This document shows positions 25,264 to 34,070 of a DNA stretch of 64,000 nt, piece after piece. Position 1 is the first letter of the stretch. Every line of letters begins with the position of its first letter. The position numbers and the translations under genes were made by a program. Origin of the DNA: Aureimonas sp. AU20 (GTDB lineage Bacteria; Pseudomonadota; Alphaproteobacteria; Rhizobiales; Rhizobiaceae); the NCBI RefSeq assembly GCF_001442755.1, contig NZ_CP006367.1:558001-622000 (forward strand), written 5' to 3'. A model generated the notes under the pieces. That model saw nothing but the letters and a program-made list of their open reading frames with translations, ran no database searches and was not told where the DNA came from.

Positions 25264-27827
25264 GCATGGCGGCCGAACTCAACGCGCTCCGCCGCCCGCA
25301 GGACCCGGACCAGGAGGACGAGGCGGTGCGCCGTGCCCAGGCCGAGCGGCTGATCGCCGTCTGGGACAGCCCCAAGGGCTGGCGCTACTGGTCCGACGTC
25401 AACAACACGACGGTCGGCGTCTGGTACACCGCCACCGCCTTCGCCTTCATGCTGTTTGCCGGCGTGCTCGGCCTGATGATCCGCGTACAGCTGGCCGTGC
25501 CGGGCAACGACTTCCTGTCGGCCACGCTGTACAATCAGGTGTACACGCTGCACGGCACGGTGATGATGTTCCTCTTCGCCGTGCCGATCTTCGAGGCGGT
25601 GGCGGTCATCCTCCTGCCGCAGATGCTGGGCGCGCGCGACCTACCCTTTCCCCGCCTCTCGGCCTTCGGATACTGGTGCTTCCTGATCGGCGGCATCTTC
25701 GTCTGCGGCTCGATCTTCTTCGGGCAGGCGCCCAATTCCGGCTGGTTCATGTACCCGCCGCTGACCACGCAGGCGCGCTTCACCCCCGGCTACGGCGCCG
25801 ACATCTGGCTGCTCGGCCTGTCCTTCATCGAGGTCGCCTCGATCGCCGCGGCGGTGGAGCTGATCGTCGGCGCGCTGAAGTGCCGGCCCCCCGGCATGAA
25901 GCTCAACCTCATGCCGCTCTATGCCTGGTACGTCTTGGTCGTCGCGGCGATGATCCTCTTCGCCTTTCCGCCGCTGATCGCCGGCGACATCCTGTTCGAG
26001 ATGGAGCGCCTGTTCGACTGGCCCTTCTTCGACCCGACGCGCGGCGGCGACCCGATGCTCTGGCAGCATCTGTTCTGGATCTTCGGCCACCCGGAGGTCT
26101 ACATCATCTTCCTGCCGACCATCGCGCTCTTTGCCATGATCATCCCGACCTTCGCCCGGCGCCCGCTGATCGGCTATTCCTGGATCGTGCTGGCGGCGGT
26201 GGGCACGGGCTTCCTGAGCTTTGGCCTGTGGGTCCACCACATGTTCACGACGGGTCTGCCGGCCATGTCGCTCGGCTTCTTCTCGGCGGCGTCGGAGGCG
26301 GTGGCAATCCCCACCGGCGTGCAGATCTTCGTGTTCCTGGCGACCTGCCTTGCCGGGCGCGTCGTCTTCGCCGTGCCCATGCTCTTCGTCGCCGGCTCGC
26401 TCGGCATCTTCGTGCTGGGCGGTCTTACCGGCGTCATGGTGGCGCTCGCGCCCTTCGACTGGCAGGTCCACGACACCTATTTCGTGGTGGCCCATCTCCA
26501 CTACGTCATCCTCGGCGGCGTGCTCTTCCCGATCGTCGCCGGCCTCTACTATTATTGGCCGATCGTCTCCTCGCGCAAACTCTCGGACCGCTGGGGCAAG
26601 ATCGCCTTCTGGCTGATGTTCGTCGGCTTCAATGTCGGCTTCTTCCCCATGCACTATTCCGGCATGATCGGCATGCCGCGCCGCATCTACACCTATCCCG
26701 CCCTGATGGGGCTGGAACTGCCGAACCTCATCTCCACGTTCGGCGCCTTCGTCTTCGCGGCCGGCTTCCTGATCGTGGTGGCCGACATGCTGCGGCCGCG
26801 CAAGGACGCCTACGCGGAGAGGAATGTCTGGAACGCCGGCACGCTGGAATGGGCGGGCGAGGTGCCGGACCAGCCCTGGGGCGTGCGCTCCGTGCCGATC
26901 ATCCGCTCGCGCTATCCGATCTGGGACCAGCCGGGCTTCGTCGACGACATCGATAAGGGCCGGTTCTACATGCCGGACGCCGAGGAGGGCAAGCGCGAGA
27001 CCATGGTGACCACCGTGCTCGACGCCGAGCCGGTGCAGTGCCTGCGCGTGCCCGGCCCCTCCTTCGTGCCGATGTTCGCCGCGATCTTCCTCGGCGCCTG
27101 CTTCATCGCCGCGACCTTTCACTATTGGACGCTGACCATCGCCTCGCTGGTGGTCGCGGTCTTCGTCATCCTGTTCTGGCTCTGGAAGGCGACCGCCGTC
27201 ATTCCCGAGAAGGACGAGAAATATGTCGGGCTCGGCCTGACCCTGCCGACCTATGTCTCGGGGCCGCATTCGGTCTCCTGGTGGGCCATGTTCATTACCA
27301 TGATCGGCGATGCCACGGCCTTTCTGAGCCTCGTCTTCGGCTATTACTTCTTCTTCACCATCCACGAGAACTTCCCGCCCGCCGGGGTGAGCGGTCCGGG
27401 CCAGCTCTGGCCGAGCGTTTCGCTGGCGCTTTTCGCGCTCGGCTGGGGCGCGACGCTGCTGGCCCATCGCACCCTGAAGCGCGGCAGCGTCGGCGCGGCG
27501 CGGCTGCTCCTCCTCGTCGGGCTGGTGGCGCATCTTGCGGCCGGCGCGGCGCTGCTCTGGGGGCCGCATGCGACGGGGCTCCAGCCCTCGACCCATGTCT
27601 ATCCCGCCACCGTCTGGATCCTCTGCATCTGGACGGCGATCCATGCCGGCGTCGGCGCCCTGATGCTGGCCTACTGCCTCGCCCGCTCGCTCGCCGGCAA
27701 GCTGACGCCGCGCTACGACATCGACCTCGCCAATGTCGCGCTCTACGCCCATTTCGCGGTGGCCACCGGCCTCGTCACGGTTCTGACGGTCGGCTGGTTC
27801 CCCTTGGTCGCAGGAGGCTTAGAGTGA
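25260..27827 (+). CDS. Cytochrome c oxidase subunit I fused to subunit III
   Basis: 855 residues. Residues 1 to about 600 are the haem-copper subunit I with 12 helices: low-spin haem ligands H98 and H412-region (VVAHLHYVILGG), CuB ligands H277 (GHPEVY, cross-linked Y281), H326 and H327. Both the D-pathway aspartate (D127, GARDLPFPRL) and the gating Glu (HPEV) are present. The K-pathway motif reads IPTGVQIF, with Gln355 where A1-family enzymes have Lys. Residues about 620-855 are a five-helix subunit III. The fusion and the cytochrome-c-tailed subunit II resemble the alternative aa3-type (CoxMNOP-like) oxidases of rhizobia. The stop codon lies inside the terminal repeat of element 27821-27984. 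Confidence 0.93.
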   Translation: MSMAAELNALRRPQDPDQEDEAVRRAQAERLIAVWDSPKGWRYWSDVNNTTVGVWYTATAFAFMLFAGVLGLMIRVQLAVPGNDFLSATLYNQVYTLHGTVMMFLFAVPIFEAVAVILLPQMLGARDLPFPRLSAFGYWCFLIGGIFVCGSIFFGQAPNSGWFMYPPLTTQARFTPGYGADIWLLGLSFIEVASIAAAVELIVGALKCRPPGMKLNLMPLYAWYVLVVAAMILFAFPPLIAGDILFEMERLFDWPFFDPTRGGDPMLWQHLFWIFGHPEVYIIFLPTIALFAMIIPTFARRPLIGYSWIVLAAVGTGFLSFGLWVHHMFTTGLPAMSLGFFSAASEAVAIPTGVQIFVFLATCLAGRVVFAVPMLFVAGSLGIFVLGGLTGVMVALAPFDWQVHDTYFVVAHLHYVILGGVLFPIVAGLYYYWPIVSSRKLSDRWGKIAFWLMFVGFNVGFFPMHYSGMIGMPRRIYTYPALMGLELPNLISTFGAFVFAAGFLIVVADMLRPRKDAYAERNVWNAGTLEWAGEVPDQPWGVRSVPIIRSRYPIWDQPGFVDDIDKGRFYMPDAEEGKRETMVTTVLDAEPVQCLRVPGPSFVPMFAAIFLGACFIAATFHYWTLTIASLVVAVFVILFWLWKATAVIPEKDEKYVGLGLTLPTYVSGPHSVSWWAMFITMIGDATAFLSLVFGYYFFFTIHENFPPAGVSGPGQLWPSVSLALFALGWGATLLAHRTLKRGSVGAARLLLLVGLVAHLAAGAALLWGPHATGLQPSTHVYPATVWILCIWTAIHAGVGALMLAYCLARSLAGKLTPRYDIDLANVALYAHFAVATGLVTVLTVGWFPLVAGGLE

Positions 27828-27984
27828 CTTTCGAAACCTCCCGGGGTCGACTGGCGGAGGCTTTTGGCCGCCCGGCATCGTTGCCGATCCTCGCCGATGC
27901 TGTCGGCATCGACTGCGTTCGGCGCCTTGCCGACGACCAAAATCCTTCCACCATCCTCCGCCCGGAGGCCTCGAAAGTCACTCT
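27821..27984. repeat. Interspersed repeat, family 1 copy B (164 bp) inside the oxidase operon
   Basis: Terminal inverted repeats AGAGTGACTTTCGA (27821-27834) and TCGAAAGTCACTCT (27971-27984), extended imperfectly to about 24 bases each. The interior GTTGCCGATCCTCGCCGATG and CATCGACTGCGTT match copy A at 9226-9458, while the ends differ. The left repeat supplies the stop codon of the subunit I-III gene, and the right repeat ends 3 bases before a candidate start of the next gene. It breaks the pattern of 4-base overlaps in this operon. Confidence 0.75.
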
Positions 27985-27987
27985 CCC

Positions 27988-28368
27988 ATGTTCGGTCTTC
28001 GCCGCGGTACAAGCGACAGCTTGATCACCATGATCGCGACGCCCACGGTCTGGGCGCTGCATTTCCTCTTCTCCTATGTCTGGGTGGCGAGCGCCTGCGC
28101 GCCCAACGAGGACGTGTTCAAGTCCATCGCCCCGGCGCGGATCGGCGTGGCGGTGGCGACGGTGCTCGGCCTCCTCTTCTGCTTCTTCGCCGGCCTTCGC
28201 GCTTGGAGGGAATGGCGGGCGGAGGGCGGCGAGCCGCCGCACGACAAGCCGACCGAGGCCGATCGCGAGCGGCAGATGGAACTCGCCTCCGTGCTTCTGT
28301 CCGGCCTCTCCTTCCTCGCCATCGTCTTCACCGCCCTGCCGGTCCTTCTCGTGGCGGATTGCCGATGA
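27988..28368 (+). CDS. Small membrane protein of the oxidase operon (subunit IV-like)
   Basis: 126 residues, or 112 if the ATG at 28030 (MIATPTVWALHFLFSYVWVA) is used, which looks more natural. Three hydrophobic segments: ALHFLFSYVWVASA, VAVATVLGLLFCFFAGL and a C-terminal LSFLAIVFTALPVLLV. Position in the operon suggests an accessory subunit of the oxidase, comparable to CoxP/subunit IV, but I see no diagnostic motif. The repeat immediately upstream may have replaced the original start region, and no good ribosome site is visible for any of the candidate starts. Overlaps ctaG by 4 bases. Confidence 0.7.
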   Translation: MFGLRRGTSDSLITMIATPTVWALHFLFSYVWVASACAPNEDVFKSIAPARIGVAVATVLGLLFCFFAGLRAWREWRAEGGEPPHDKPTEADRERQMELASVLLSGLSFLAIVFTALPVLLVADCR

Positions 28369-29069
28369 GCCCGTCGCGCTGGGACATCCCGCCCGAGCCC
28401 GTCCGCCCGGCTCCCCTGGGCGGCAAAGCTTTGATGCGTCGGCACGCGCCGCTGGCCTTGGCGCTCCTCGTGCTCGTCGCGGCCTGGTTCGGGCCGCTGC
28501 CGGCGCGGGCCGAGACGTCCTTCGCCGCGCATATGATCCTGCATATGGGCGTCGTCGCCTTGGCCGCGCCGCTCCTCGCCTTCGGCCTCGCGCGCTCCAA
28601 CCTTCTGCCGACCGGCGCCAGCGCCGGGCGTTTCGTTCTGCCGGCGGCACTTCTGGAATTCCTTCTGATCTGGGGCTGGCACGCGCCGGCCCTGCATGAC
28701 GCGGCGCGCCAGAGTCTGGCGCTCTTCGCCCTCGAACAGGCTTCCTTCCTGCTCGCCGGTCTCTTCCTCTGGACGGCGGCACTCGGCAGCCTCGGCAGCC
28801 AGCGCACCGGCGCGCGCGCCGCAGGGGCAGCCGGCCTGCTGCTCACCTCCATGCACATGACGCTGCTCGGCGCGCTGCTCCTGCTCGCGCCCCGCCCGCT
28901 CTATCGCTGCGGCACGCTCTGTTCGCCGCTGGCGACGCTGACTCCGCTGGAAGACCAGCAGCTCGGCGGCACGCTCATGCTCGCGGTCGGCGGCGCGGCC
29001 TATCTCGCGGGCGGCATCGCGCTGCTCGCCGGCGTTCTCAACACCAGACCGGCCGAGGCGCGTCCATGA
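28365..29069 (+). CDS. caa3-type CtaG family cytochrome oxidase assembly protein
   Basis: 234 residues with about six hydrophobic helices. Conserved histidines in HMILHMGVVALAAPLLAFG, WGWHAPALHDAA and TSMHMTLLGALLLL are typical of the caa3_CtaG family, which is unrelated to the CtaG/Cox11 copper chaperone despite the name. It is thought to help metal-centre assembly in subunit I. ATGA overlaps join it to the genes on both sides. Confidence 0.85.
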   Translation: MSPSRWDIPPEPVRPAPLGGKALMRRHAPLALALLVLVAAWFGPLPARAETSFAAHMILHMGVVALAAPLLAFGLARSNLLPTGASAGRFVLPAALLEFLLIWGWHAPALHDAARQSLALFALEQASFLLAGLFLWTAALGSLGSQRTGARAAGAAGLLLTSMHMTLLGALLLLAPRPLYRCGTLCSPLATLTPLEDQQLGGTLMLAVGGAAYLAGGIALLAGVLNTRPAEARP

Positions 29070-30370
29070 AGCGAACCGTCGAGATTACCTGGCGCCGCCT
29101 CGCCCTTCTGCCGGTGATCGGGGTTGCCGGCGCGCTCCTCGTCGGCGGCTCGGGCCTTGTGTCGATCGCCGCCTCCTCGGGCCATTTAGCCCCCGTCGAA
29201 TGGTTTCTCCATTGGACCTTCAACCGTGCGGTGGTGACGCAGTCGTTGCCGATCGCAGTGCCGGCCGGCGTCGATCTCGCAGACCCCCTTCTGGTGCAGC
29301 GCGCGGCGGGGCATTTCGCCAGCGGCTGCGCCCCCTGCCACGGCGCGCCGGGCGAGAAACAGTCGCCGCTGACGCAGGCCATGGTGCCGCCGCCGCCGCG
29401 CCTGGAGGAGAATGTCGGCCATTGGCGGGACCGCGAATTGTTCTGGCTGGGCCTTCACGGCATCAAATATTCCGGCATGCCGGCCTGGACCGCCCCATCG
29501 CGGCCCGACGAAGTCTGGTCCATGGTCGCCTTCCTGCGCGCCCTGCCGGGCATGAAGGCTGAGACCTATGCCGATCTGGCGCTTGGCGGAGGCCAAGCCG
29601 GCAAGGCCGGCGCCGCGCCGACGGACGCCGCGCCGGGCCTGATCCCGGGCCTCGCCGCGCTGGGCGAGAAGGCCGCGCCGGCGCTCGCCGACTGCGCACG
29701 CTGCCATGGCTATGACGGGCGCGGACGCGGCGCGCCGGGCGCCTTTCCCAACATCGCGGGCCAGCCGGAAGCCTATCTCGCGGCGACGCTTCTGGCCTAT
29801 GCCTCGGGCACGCGCGAAAGCGGCATCATGACGCCCGCCGCCGGTATTCACGAGGAAGCGACGCTGCGCGAGCTCGCCGCCTGGTATGCCGCGCAGGACC
29901 CTGGCCCCGCTACGAGCGGCCCGATCCCGCCGCCTGCCGGCGTCGCGATCGGATACGAGGGCGCCGCGCGCCTGCCGCGCGGCAGCATCGGCCCCGGGGC
30001 ACCCGACATCGAGCCCGCCCCCTCGGGCGCGGCGGCCGCGCTCGACCCCGCCGCCGCGAACGGTCCGCCCTATAGCACGGCGGGCTTGTCCGAACTCGGC
30101 CGGCGCATCGCGCAGGAAGGCCTGCCCGAGCGCAAGCTCGCCGCCTGCGAGACCTGCCATGGCGCTGCCGGGCGAGCGCGCAACCCGAACCATCCCCGCC
30201 TCGCCGGCCAGCCGGAATGGTTCATCGCCACCCAGCTCCAGCTCTGGAAGGACGATCATCGCGGCGGCACGCCTTCGAACCATGTCATGATCCCGATCGC
30301 CACCAACATGACGCAGGAGCAGATCGACGCCCTGGCGCTCTGGTATTCCCGGGCCGATCCCGCCCGGTAA
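29066..30370 (+). CDS. Tri-haem cytochrome c protein, membrane-anchored
   Basis: 434 residues. An N-terminal hydrophobic segment (about 11-36) exports and anchors the protein, and three cytochrome c domains follow with haem sites CAPCH (88-92), CARCH (210-214) and CETCH (361-365). The last two domains resemble the diheme cytochrome c4 type (AGQPEAYLAATLLAYASGTR and AGQPEWFIATQLQLWKDDHR, each with a downstream Met). As the last gene of the oxidase operon it is a good candidate for the electron donor to the CuA/cytochrome c subunit. An Ala/Pro-rich linker separates domains two and three. Confidence 0.88.
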   Translation: MKRTVEITWRRLALLPVIGVAGALLVGGSGLVSIAASSGHLAPVEWFLHWTFNRAVVTQSLPIAVPAGVDLADPLLVQRAAGHFASGCAPCHGAPGEKQSPLTQAMVPPPPRLEENVGHWRDRELFWLGLHGIKYSGMPAWTAPSRPDEVWSMVAFLRALPGMKAETYADLALGGGQAGKAGAAPTDAAPGLIPGLAALGEKAAPALADCARCHGYDGRGRGAPGAFPNIAGQPEAYLAATLLAYASGTRESGIMTPAAGIHEEATLRELAAWYAAQDPGPATSGPIPPPAGVAIGYEGAARLPRGSIGPGAPDIEPAPSGAAAALDPAAANGPPYSTAGLSELGRRIAQEGLPERKLAACETCHGAAGRARNPNHPRLAGQPEWFIATQLQLWKDDHRGGTPSNHVMIPIATNMTQEQIDALALWYSRADPAR

Positions 30371-30560
30371 AGGGCCGCGACGGGGTGTCGGAAAGGCTGG
30401 GAAGATTGAGCGACGGCTAACCCCGCCGCTGGCGGCATGGCTATCCTGAAATTGTCGTCGCCTTCGCCTATCGCGGAGGCGCGTCTTTTCCCAGTACCGC
30501 GAGCGCTTTATGAGCTCGGAACAAGACCGGGCGCGGCGAACCGGACGGATGATTTGGAGT
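30371..30560. other. Intergenic sequence after the oxidase operon
   Basis: This stretch plus the repeat at 30561-30708 makes a 400-base gap. I see no gene and no clear terminator for the oxidase operon in it. Confidence 0.4.
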
Positions 30561-30708
30561 GCCTGACAGAACCCTTGGGCGGAGGATGGTCGAGGAGTTT
30601 TGTCCGGGGAAGAGGATCGAAGCTTGAGCGATGCCAGCGACACAGCCAAGCGTTCGCGACGAAGCCTCAGAAGACCCGACCAGCCGACCCCGTGAGGTTT
30701 TGTCAGGC
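30561..30708 (+). repeat. Interspersed repeat, family 2 copy 1 (148 bp)
   Basis: Ends GCCTGACAGAACC and GGTTTTGTCAGGC are inverted repeats (12 of 13). The interior near the right end carries AAGACCCGACCAGCCGACCC, present identically (reverse strand) in copy 3 at 42893-42913. Other shared blocks include GCGAAGC-like and GCGACGAAG-like stretches. Non-coding; probably a MITE or rhizobial-type intergenic repeat. Confidence 0.75.
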
Positions 30709-30771
30709 GCCCTTCGATCCTGTCCCGGCCTGCCCTGCGCCGCGCAGGGAAAACACGGAGAAGGAACGGCC

Positions 30772-31698
30772 ATGCCGCTTCACATCGAGACGCCGCTGAT
30801 CGAGTCGTCCAGCCTCGGGCGGCCGGGCCTTTCCGTCTGGCTGAAGCTGGAGGCGCTTCAGCCGCCGGGCTCCTTCAAGATTCGCGGCATCGGCCATGCC
30901 TGCGAGCGCCATGCGGAAGCCGGCAAGCGCCGCTTCGTCTCCTCTTCCGGCGGCAATGCGGGTCTTGCCGTCGCCTATGCCGGGCGAAGGCTCGGCTTGC
31001 CCGTCACCGTGGTCGTGCCGGAAACCACGAGCGCGCGGGCGCGCGCCCTGATCGAGGCGGAAGGGGCGGAGCTGCGGGTCCACGGCGCGGCCTGGCACGA
31101 GGCGAACGCCCTGGCCCTCTCGCTGGTGGACGGGGAGACCGCCTTTCTCCATCCGTTCGACGATCCGCTTCTGTGGGAAGGCCATGCCAGCCTGATCGAC
31201 GAGGCCCTGCGTCAGGGGCCGGGCTTCGACGCGGTGGTGCTCTCGGTCGGCGGCGGCGGGCTGTTGTCCGGCGTGGTGGAGGGGCGGCGGCGCAACGGGC
31301 TCGAAACCTGCCCGGTCTTCGCGGTGGAAACCGAGGGCGCGGCCTCGCTCGCCCGCTCTGTGGAGGCCGGGCGGCGCGTCACGCTGGAGACGATTTCCAC
31401 CGTCGCCACCTCTCTGGCGGCGAGAGAGGTTTGCGAGCAGGCCTTCGCGCTCACGCAAAGCCACGACATCCGCCCCGTTCTGGTCGGCGACCGCGAGGCG
31501 CTGCGAGCCTGCGAGCGCTTTCTGGACGACCATCGCATCCTGGTGGAGCCCGCCTGCGGCGCGGCGCTTGCCGCCGTCTCGGACGGCGCGGCCGATCTCT
31601 CCGCCTTTCGCTCCGTTCTCGTCGTGGTCTGCGGCGGAGCTGTCGCGACGATCGACACGATCCGCGCCGCCAGCGCCGCGCTGGACGAGGCGGCCTAA
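30772..31698 (+). CDS. PLP-dependent threonine/serine dehydratase-like enzyme (tryptophan synthase beta fold)
   Basis: 308 residues. Schiff-base lysine K36 in PPGSFKIRG, PLP-phosphate loop SSSGGNAGLAVAYAGRRLG and VLSVGGGGLLSGV are the fold-type II signatures. The family deaminates serine or threonine to pyruvate or 2-oxobutyrate; the short length without an ACT regulatory domain fits a catabolic L-serine dehydratase-like enzyme. The ATG has AAGGA 6 bases upstream. Substrate is not determined by what I can see. Confidence 0.85.
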   Translation: MPLHIETPLIESSSLGRPGLSVWLKLEALQPPGSFKIRGIGHACERHAEAGKRRFVSSSGGNAGLAVAYAGRRLGLPVTVVVPETTSARARALIEAEGAELRVHGAAWHEANALALSLVDGETAFLHPFDDPLLWEGHASLIDEALRQGPGFDAVVLSVGGGGLLSGVVEGRRRNGLETCPVFAVETEGAASLARSVEAGRRVTLETISTVATSLAAREVCEQAFALTQSHDIRPVLVGDREALRACERFLDDHRILVEPACGAALAAVSDGAADLSAFRSVLVVVCGGAVATIDTIRAASAALDEAA

Positions 31699-31812
31699 CG
31701 GGCAGGGAAACTAAGAGACGATCGGTCCGGCCGGCGTTCGCGATTTCACGCCTCCCCCTCTCGCCACCCGGCCGGGCGCCGCGCATGATCGCCCCTGATT
31801 CGGGAGAACGGC

Positions 31813-32700
31813 ATGAGCACCTTGTTTCTGGGCATCGACGCGGGCGGCACCAGTTGCCGCGCGCGGCTGATCGATGAAAGCGGCATCGTGTTCGGCGAGG
31901 GTGCGGCCGGGCCGGCCTCGGCGCGCCTGGGCGTGGAAGCGGTGTTCGACGCGATGATGGGGGCGGCGCGCGAGGCGTGGCGCGCGGCCGAGCTTGGCCC
32001 CTTCGCCTTCGCCCGGGTGCGCGCGGCCGCCGGAATAGCCGGCTATCGCCGCGAGGGCATCGCGGCTGACTTCACGGTTCGCCCCCATCCGTTCGAAAGC
32101 CTGCAACTGACCGACGACGGCACGATCGCGTGTCTCGGCGCCCATGGCGGCGCGGAAGGCGGCGTGGTGATCGCCGGCACGGGCTCCATCGCCTACGGGC
32201 TGCGCACGGGGCACGCGCTGCGCTTCGGCGGCTACGGCTTTCCCGCCTCGGACGAGGGTTCGGGTGCGCGGCTGGGCCTTGCCGCCATGGAGGCGGCGTT
32301 CCAGGCGATCGACGGGCGCGCCGTGCCGACGCCGCTGACCGAGGCGCTGATCGAGCGCTTCGGCGGCCGGGCGGCGGCGATGACGCATTGGTGCGACGGG
32401 GCGACGCCGACCGACTACGCCGCGCTGGCGCCGCTCGTCACGCTCCATGCCGAGCGGGGCGACCGGATCGCCCAGCTTCTGATGGAAGGGGCGGGCGACG
32501 CGCTGGCCGCGCTCGCCGCCGCGCTGGAAGCGGCGGGCTGCCCGCGCATCGCGCTGATCGGCGGCCTTGCCGGCGCGGTGCAGCCCTACCTGCCGCAGGC
32601 GCTGGCCAAGCGCCTGTCCGAGCCGCTGGGCGACGCGTTGGACGGCGCGCTGGCGCTGGCCGGACTGCCGCTGACGCTCGCCGCGACGGATGCGCGATAG
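31813..32700 (+). CDS. BadF/BadG-type sugar kinase, probably N-acetylglucosamine kinase
   Basis: 295 residues of the ASKHA (actin-like ATPase) fold. Phosphate loop FLGIDAGGTSCRARLID (residues 5-21), connecting loop VVIAGTGSIAYGLR, and adenosine motif IALIGGLAGAVQPYL. The second ATP loop GGYGFPASDEGSGARLG is the one typical of GlcNAc kinases, which phosphorylate recycled GlcNAc at position 6. The AAACAT-free start ATG at 31813 follows GGGAGAACGGC. No other amino-sugar genes are adjacent, so glucosamine or related substrates remain possible. Confidence 0.82.
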   Translation: MSTLFLGIDAGGTSCRARLIDESGIVFGEGAAGPASARLGVEAVFDAMMGAAREAWRAAELGPFAFARVRAAAGIAGYRREGIAADFTVRPHPFESLQLTDDGTIACLGAHGGAEGGVVIAGTGSIAYGLRTGHALRFGGYGFPASDEGSGARLGLAAMEAAFQAIDGRAVPTPLTEALIERFGGRAAAMTHWCDGATPTDYAALAPLVTLHAERGDRIAQLLMEGAGDALAALAAALEAAGCPRIALIGGLAGAVQPYLPQALAKRLSEPLGDALDGALALAGLPLTLAATDAR

Positions 32701-32955
32701 GGGTTAGCCTTACCGCCCCGCTTTTGTCTACGCGGTCCCGCTTCGGCGTCTGAGCCGCGATTCGGCGACGCGCGTCGCCAGCCCGTCCCCGTGTTCGAGC
32801 GGTCCCGCCAGAGTCCCGATGTCGGCAAATTTGTCGAACAGGCACCGATGCTTGTCGCTCCCATGGTGGCGCGACCCGCCATGCTTCGTGTATCGAGGGC
32901 CGATTGCAAACGCCGCGTCGCTCGGGCGTGGCCTCGGGATGGGGATGCGAAGACG

Positions 32956-34068
32956 ATGAAATCACGTGCCGCCGTGGCTTGGGAAGCCGGCAAGCCGCTC
33001 ACCATCGAGACCGTCGACATTCGCGGGCCGCAGCCGGGCGAGGTCCTGGTCGAGATCATGGCGACCGGCGTCTGCCACACCGACGCCTACACGCTGTCGG
33101 GTCTCGATTCGGAAGGCAAGTTCCCCGCCATTCTCGGCCACGAGGGCGCCGGCATCGTGCGCGAAGTGGGCGCGGGCGTCACCTCGGTGAAGCCGGGCGA
33201 CCATGTGATTCCGCTCTACACGCCGGAATGCCGCAATTGTAAGAGCTGCCTGTCGCAGCGCACGAACCTGTGCACCGCGATCCGCTCCACGCAGGGCCAA
33301 GGCCTGATGCCGGACGGCACGAGCCGTTTCCGCTGCGACGAGTCGACCGTGTTCCACTACATGGGCTGCTCGACCTTCTCGAACTTCACCGTCCTGCCCG
33401 AGATCGCGGTCGCCAAGGTGCGCGAGGACGCGCCCTTCGACAAGATCTGCTACATCGGCTGCGGCGTCACCACCGGCATCGGCGCGGTGCTCTACACCGC
33501 CAAGGTCTGGCCAGGCGCCAATGTCGTCGTGTTCGGCTTGGGCGGCATCGGCCTCAACGTGATCCAGGGCGCCCGCATGGTCGGCGCCGACAAGATCATC
33601 GGCGTCGATCTCAACCCCGGCAAGGTCGAGATGGCCCGCAAGTTCGGCATGACCGACTTCATCAACCCGGCCGAGGTCGGCCGCGACAAGGTCGTGCAGG
33701 CGATCCTCGATCTCACCGGCGGCGGCGCCGACTTCTCCTTCGATGCGACCGGCAACACCGAGGTCATGCGCCAGGCTCTGGAATGCTGCCATCGCGGCTG
33801 GGGCGAATCGATCATCATCGGCGTGGCGGAGGCGGGCAAGGAAATCTCCACCCGTCCGTTCCAACTCGTCACCGGCCGCGTCTGGAAGGGCACGGCTTTC
33901 GGCGGCGCGCGGGGGCGCACCGACGTTCCCAAGATCGTCGACTGGTACATGGAGGGGAAGATCAACATCGACGATCTCATCACCCACACCATGCCGCTGG
34001 ACGAGATCAACACCGCCTTCGACCTCATGCACGAGGGCAAGTCGATCCGCTCGGTGGTTGTCTACTGA
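32956..34068 (+). CDS. frmA: S-(hydroxymethyl)glutathione dehydrogenase / class III alcohol dehydrogenase
   Basis: 370 residues. Oxidises the formaldehyde-glutathione adduct to S-formylglutathione with NAD+; also S-nitrosoglutathione reductase. Catalytic zinc ligands in [14 protein letters not shown] and GHEGAGIV, structural zinc cysteines in [15 protein letters not shown], and the Rossmann motif [20 protein letters not shown] are all present. ATG 32956 gives the canonical [15 protein letters not shown] start. The next two genes (ElaA and S-formylglutathione hydrolase) follow at 2 and 26 bases, forming a formaldehyde-detoxification operon. Confidence 0.96.
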   Translation: MKSRAAVAWEAGKPLTIETVDIRGPQPGEVLVEIMATGVCHTDAYTLSGLDSEGKFPAILGHEGAGIVREVGAGVTSVKPGDHVIPLYTPECRNCKSCLSQRTNLCTAIRSTQGQGLMPDGTSRFRCDESTVFHYMGCSTFSNFTVLPEIAVAKVREDAPFDKICYIGCGVTTGIGAVLYTAKVWPGANVVVFGLGGIGLNVIQGARMVGADKIIGVDLNPGKVEMARKFGMTDFINPAEVGRDKVVQAILDLTGGGADFSFDATGNTEVMRQALECCHRGWGESIIIGVAEAGKEISTRPFQLVTGRVWKGTAFGGARGRTDVPKIVDWYMEGKINIDDLITHTMPLDEINTAFDLMHEGKSIRSVVVY

Positions 34069-34070
34069 GG

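Noticed and set aside
25641..27752. A 703-codon open frame antisense to the oxidase subunit I-III gene
   Set aside because: Composition is Asp/Glu/His/Arg-rich shadow sequence with no motif; the sense strand encodes an unmistakable haem-copper oxidase.
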